A stretch of DNA of 23,591 nt, taken from CAYSYY01 sp964576115 [NCBI: uncultured Gemmatimonadota bacterium]. GTDB taxonomy: Bacteria; Blakebacterota; Blakebacteria; Blakebacterales. The stretch spans positions 1 through 23,591 of the forward strand of contig CAZNUA010000026.1 of assembly GCA_964576115.1 (NCBI GenBank), in the 5' to 3' direction. The notes below the pieces were generated by a model. The model made no database searches. It saw only the letters and a list, made by a program, of their open reading frames with translations, and was not told where the DNA came from. Shown in pieces: positions 22,179 through 23,591 of this stretch; the first letter of the stretch is position 1; each line of letters begins with the position of its first letter. Both the position numbers and the translations under genes were made by a program.

Positions 22179-23396
22179 ATGCCGCGATCTGCTCGAGTCT
22201 CGTTTCTGATCCTCATTCCGGTCCTGCTCTTTCTGCCCGTGTCACTCTCAGCCCAGGGACAGGATCCGGAGGAACCGTACCGTGAGTACCGTCTGCTGGC
22301 GGGCGAACTGACCGAGATCGAGATCGCCGCCGCCACCGGACACACCCTGAACAAGGTCTTCTCCGACATCTACTTCCGGGGCTTCGGGGCCGACCTGCCG
22401 GAGAAGATCCGGCCGATCACCGATGTCGTCTGGCAGATCTTCTGGACCTTCACTTTCACCATGTGGCCGCACGACATGGGCCACTGGGTTCGGGCCGACC
22501 AGGTCGGTGGGCACTTTCTCGTCCACGGTTATGCCTTCCCTTTCCCTCATGCCGAGATGCACCTGCCCGATGTGACCGCACCGGGGGAATCCACTCTCAC
22601 CTCGACGGGGGGCTTCGAGGTCAACCACCTGATGGCCTACCGGACCCACCGTGATCTCTATCAGCGCGGCTGGGCCTTTGCCGACGAACTGGTTCACTCC
22701 TTCATCCAGCAGACCCATATCCCCTTTTACGCCTTCCTGCTCACGCCGGCCCGGGCCACCAAGCCGGAGACCTGGACCGACACCGTCGGCGATCCGGTCG
22801 AAGCGGTCCTCTCGATTTACGGGGATTACACCGGCCGCCCGGCCATCCGCCCCGACGGCTCGGTCGATCCCGAACTGGTCGATCTGTACCGGGAGACGAT
22901 CTGGGTCGGACTGCTGTGGACCCTCGCCGACCCGACCCTGCACCGGAGCCTGAAAGCCTTTGACGCCGATATGCGCGAGAATCACGGCCTGATGCGATCG
23001 CGGATGTGGGGCGACGAGCGCTTCGCCTGGCTGCCCGGAACACGTTTTCATATCGGCCCGCTCGGCTACGAACTCTACCTGCTCGGCTATCTGCGCCGGC
23101 ACGACCGTTTTGGAGTGGTCTACCTCAGGGGGGGCCGGCCCTACCACAACCTCGGTCTGGGGGTCGATCTGCCCGATCTGATCCGGACCGGCAGGTTCTC
23201 GTTCGGTCTGGCCGCCGATCTCTGGGACCAGGATCTCTACGGACCGGGAGCGGCCCTGACCGTGGAGACCGGGTTCCGGCTCACTCCGAAGCTGGCTCTG
23301 GAGGCCAAGGGGACCTGGAAGGACCGCGGCTGGCTTCTGGGCCGGCAGATCGATCAGTCGCTGACCCTGCTGGGTGGTTTCTCCTGGCGTTTCTGA
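22179..23396 (+). CDS. Exported protein with HDxxH zincin-like motif and barrel-like C-terminus
   Basis: A 405-residue exported protein of unrecognised family. Signal peptide: SARVSFLILIPVLLFLPVSLSAQG, cut near SAQ. Around residues 80-105 a hydrophobic aromatic stretch (VVWQIFWTFTFTMW) leads into HDMGHWVRAD, which has the spacing of the zinc-binding HExxH motif but with Asp for Glu. Other possible ligands follow: GGHFLVHGYAFPFPHAEMHL and GGFEVNHL (His and Glu near 115-140). From about residue 300 on the sequence alternates like outer-membrane strands and ends in FSWRF, a C-terminal Phe as in barrels. AGGAGG (22166-22171) is 7 bases before ATG 22179; ATG 22176 is next to it. The gene lies 37 bases before the TspO start. 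It could be a membrane-embedded peptidase or a barrel with a metal site; neither is proven. Confidence 0.6.
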   Translation: MPRSARVSFLILIPVLLFLPVSLSAQGQDPEEPYREYRLLAGELTEIEIAAATGHTLNKVFSDIYFRGFGADLPEKIRPITDVVWQIFWTFTFTMWPHDMGHWVRADQVGGHFLVHGYAFPFPHAEMHLPDVTAPGESTLTSTGGFEVNHLMAYRTHRDLYQRGWAFADELVHSFIQQTHIPFYAFLLTPARATKPETWTDTVGDPVEAVLSIYGDYTGRPAIRPDGSVDPELVDLYRETIWVGLLWTLADPTLHRSLKAFDADMRENHGLMRSRMWGDERFAWLPGTRFHIGPLGYELYLLGYLRRHDRFGVVYLRGGRPYHNLGLGVDLPDLIRTGRFSFGLAADLWDQDLYGPGAALTVETGFRLTPKLALEAKGTWKDRGWLLGRQIDQSLTLLGGFSWRF

Positions 23397-23433
23397 TCCC
23401 GCCTCCGGACGATGGGAAAGGAGAGTGACCGGC

Positions 23434-23591
23434 ATGACCGGCAAAGGATGGTCGAAATTTCTGAAAGGTGATCCGATGACATGGCTGATGCTGGCGGCCT
23501 TCCTGGCCGCCTGCTTCGTGGTGGCGGGGATCGGGGGGTGGTTCACTTCCCAGGGCCTGACGGAGTGGTATGACGGACTGGTCAAACCCGT
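23434..23591 (+). CDS. TspO/MBR family protein (partial, 3' end outside window)
   Basis: Only the first 52 codons are inside the window. After a short polar start, MTWLMLAAFLAACFVVAGIG is the first transmembrane helix and GGWFTSQGLTEWYDGLVKP matches the loop of TspO/MBR proteins (GG-x-FT, W-Y-x-x-L-x-KP). TspO proteins are five-helix membrane receptors that bind porphyrins and regulate their breakdown or stress responses. Start ATG 23434 has AAGGAG about 10 bases upstream; ATG 23476 with AAAGGTG 5 bases before it is an alternative and would give the usual short N-terminus. It follows the HDxxH gene by 37 bases and is probably in its transcript. Confidence 0.8.
   Translation, partial: MTGKGWSKFLKGDPMTWLMLAAFLAACFVVAGIGGWFTSQGLTEWYDGLVKP

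Noticed and set aside
22248-23585. 445-codon open frame antisense to the HDxxH gene and the TspO start
   Set aside because: It would overlap two supported genes and shows no motif.
23434-23591. TspO as part of a haem pathway with the UroD-like gene
   Set aside because: The genes are on opposite strands over 3.9 kb apart, and the UroD-like protein lacks HemE signatures.

Overview
The window is 23.6 kb of GC-rich, densely coded bacterial chromosome. Several genes encode signal peptides, a lipoprotein signal, outer-membrane-type beta-barrels and a LolA-like periplasmic carrier, so the host is a diderm (Gram-negative-type) bacterium. The mix of a uronate isomerase paired with a UroD-family protein, an RND-LolA-barrel operon and many family-less secreted proteins suggests an under-sampled environmental lineage (FCB-like or similar); I cannot place it more precisely. 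I see no insertion sequence, CRISPR array, integrase, rRNA or intact tRNA.

Layout. (1) 2-4661, minus strand: a short/branched-chain acyl-CoA dehydrogenase, a degenerate tRNA-Arg relic upstream of it, then two secreted hydrolases (a C45/penicillin-acylase-type Ntn hydrolase and an alpha-amino-acid ester hydrolase of the CocE/NonD family) that look co-transcribed. (2) 4917-7384, plus strand: a polytopic membrane protein resembling HGSNAT/YeiB-type acyltransferases and a soluble GNAT/FemAB-like acyltransferase. (3) 7393-11389, minus strand: an unrecognised 529-aa exported, probably barrel protein, a GNAT acetyltransferase whose N-terminal coding lacks a usual start codon, and a 611-aa protein of unknown family. 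(4) 11710-16747, plus strand: a three-gene operon with an outer-membrane barrel, a LolA-like periplasmic protein and a 12-TM RND/MMPL transporter carrying a C-terminal cyclic-nucleotide-binding domain; a sigma70-like promoter precedes it and a bidirectional hairpin ends it. (5) 16857-18257, minus strand: a large lipoprotein with its own good sigma70-like promoter. (6) 18464-20966, minus strand: UxaC-type uronate isomerase followed by a UroD-family protein. (7) 21085-end, plus strand: a stand-alone HD-GYP phosphodiesterase, an exported protein with an HDxxH zincin-like motif and a barrel-like C-terminus, and the beginning of a TspO/MBR protein cut by the window edge.

How it may work together. 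The clearest functional unit is region 4. An inner-membrane RND pump, a periplasmic lipid-binding carrier and an outer-membrane barrel would form a complete route for a hydrophobic molecule across the envelope, and the cytoplasmic nucleotide-binding domain suggests the route is gated by a cyclic nucleotide or similar ligand. An HD-GYP enzyme lies a few kilobases away, but nothing in the sequence links the two directly. The best candidates for something not yet described are this ligand-gated envelope lipid route, the HDxxH barrel protein, and the start-less GNAT. All functions are inferred from sequence motifs read by eye; no database search was possible.
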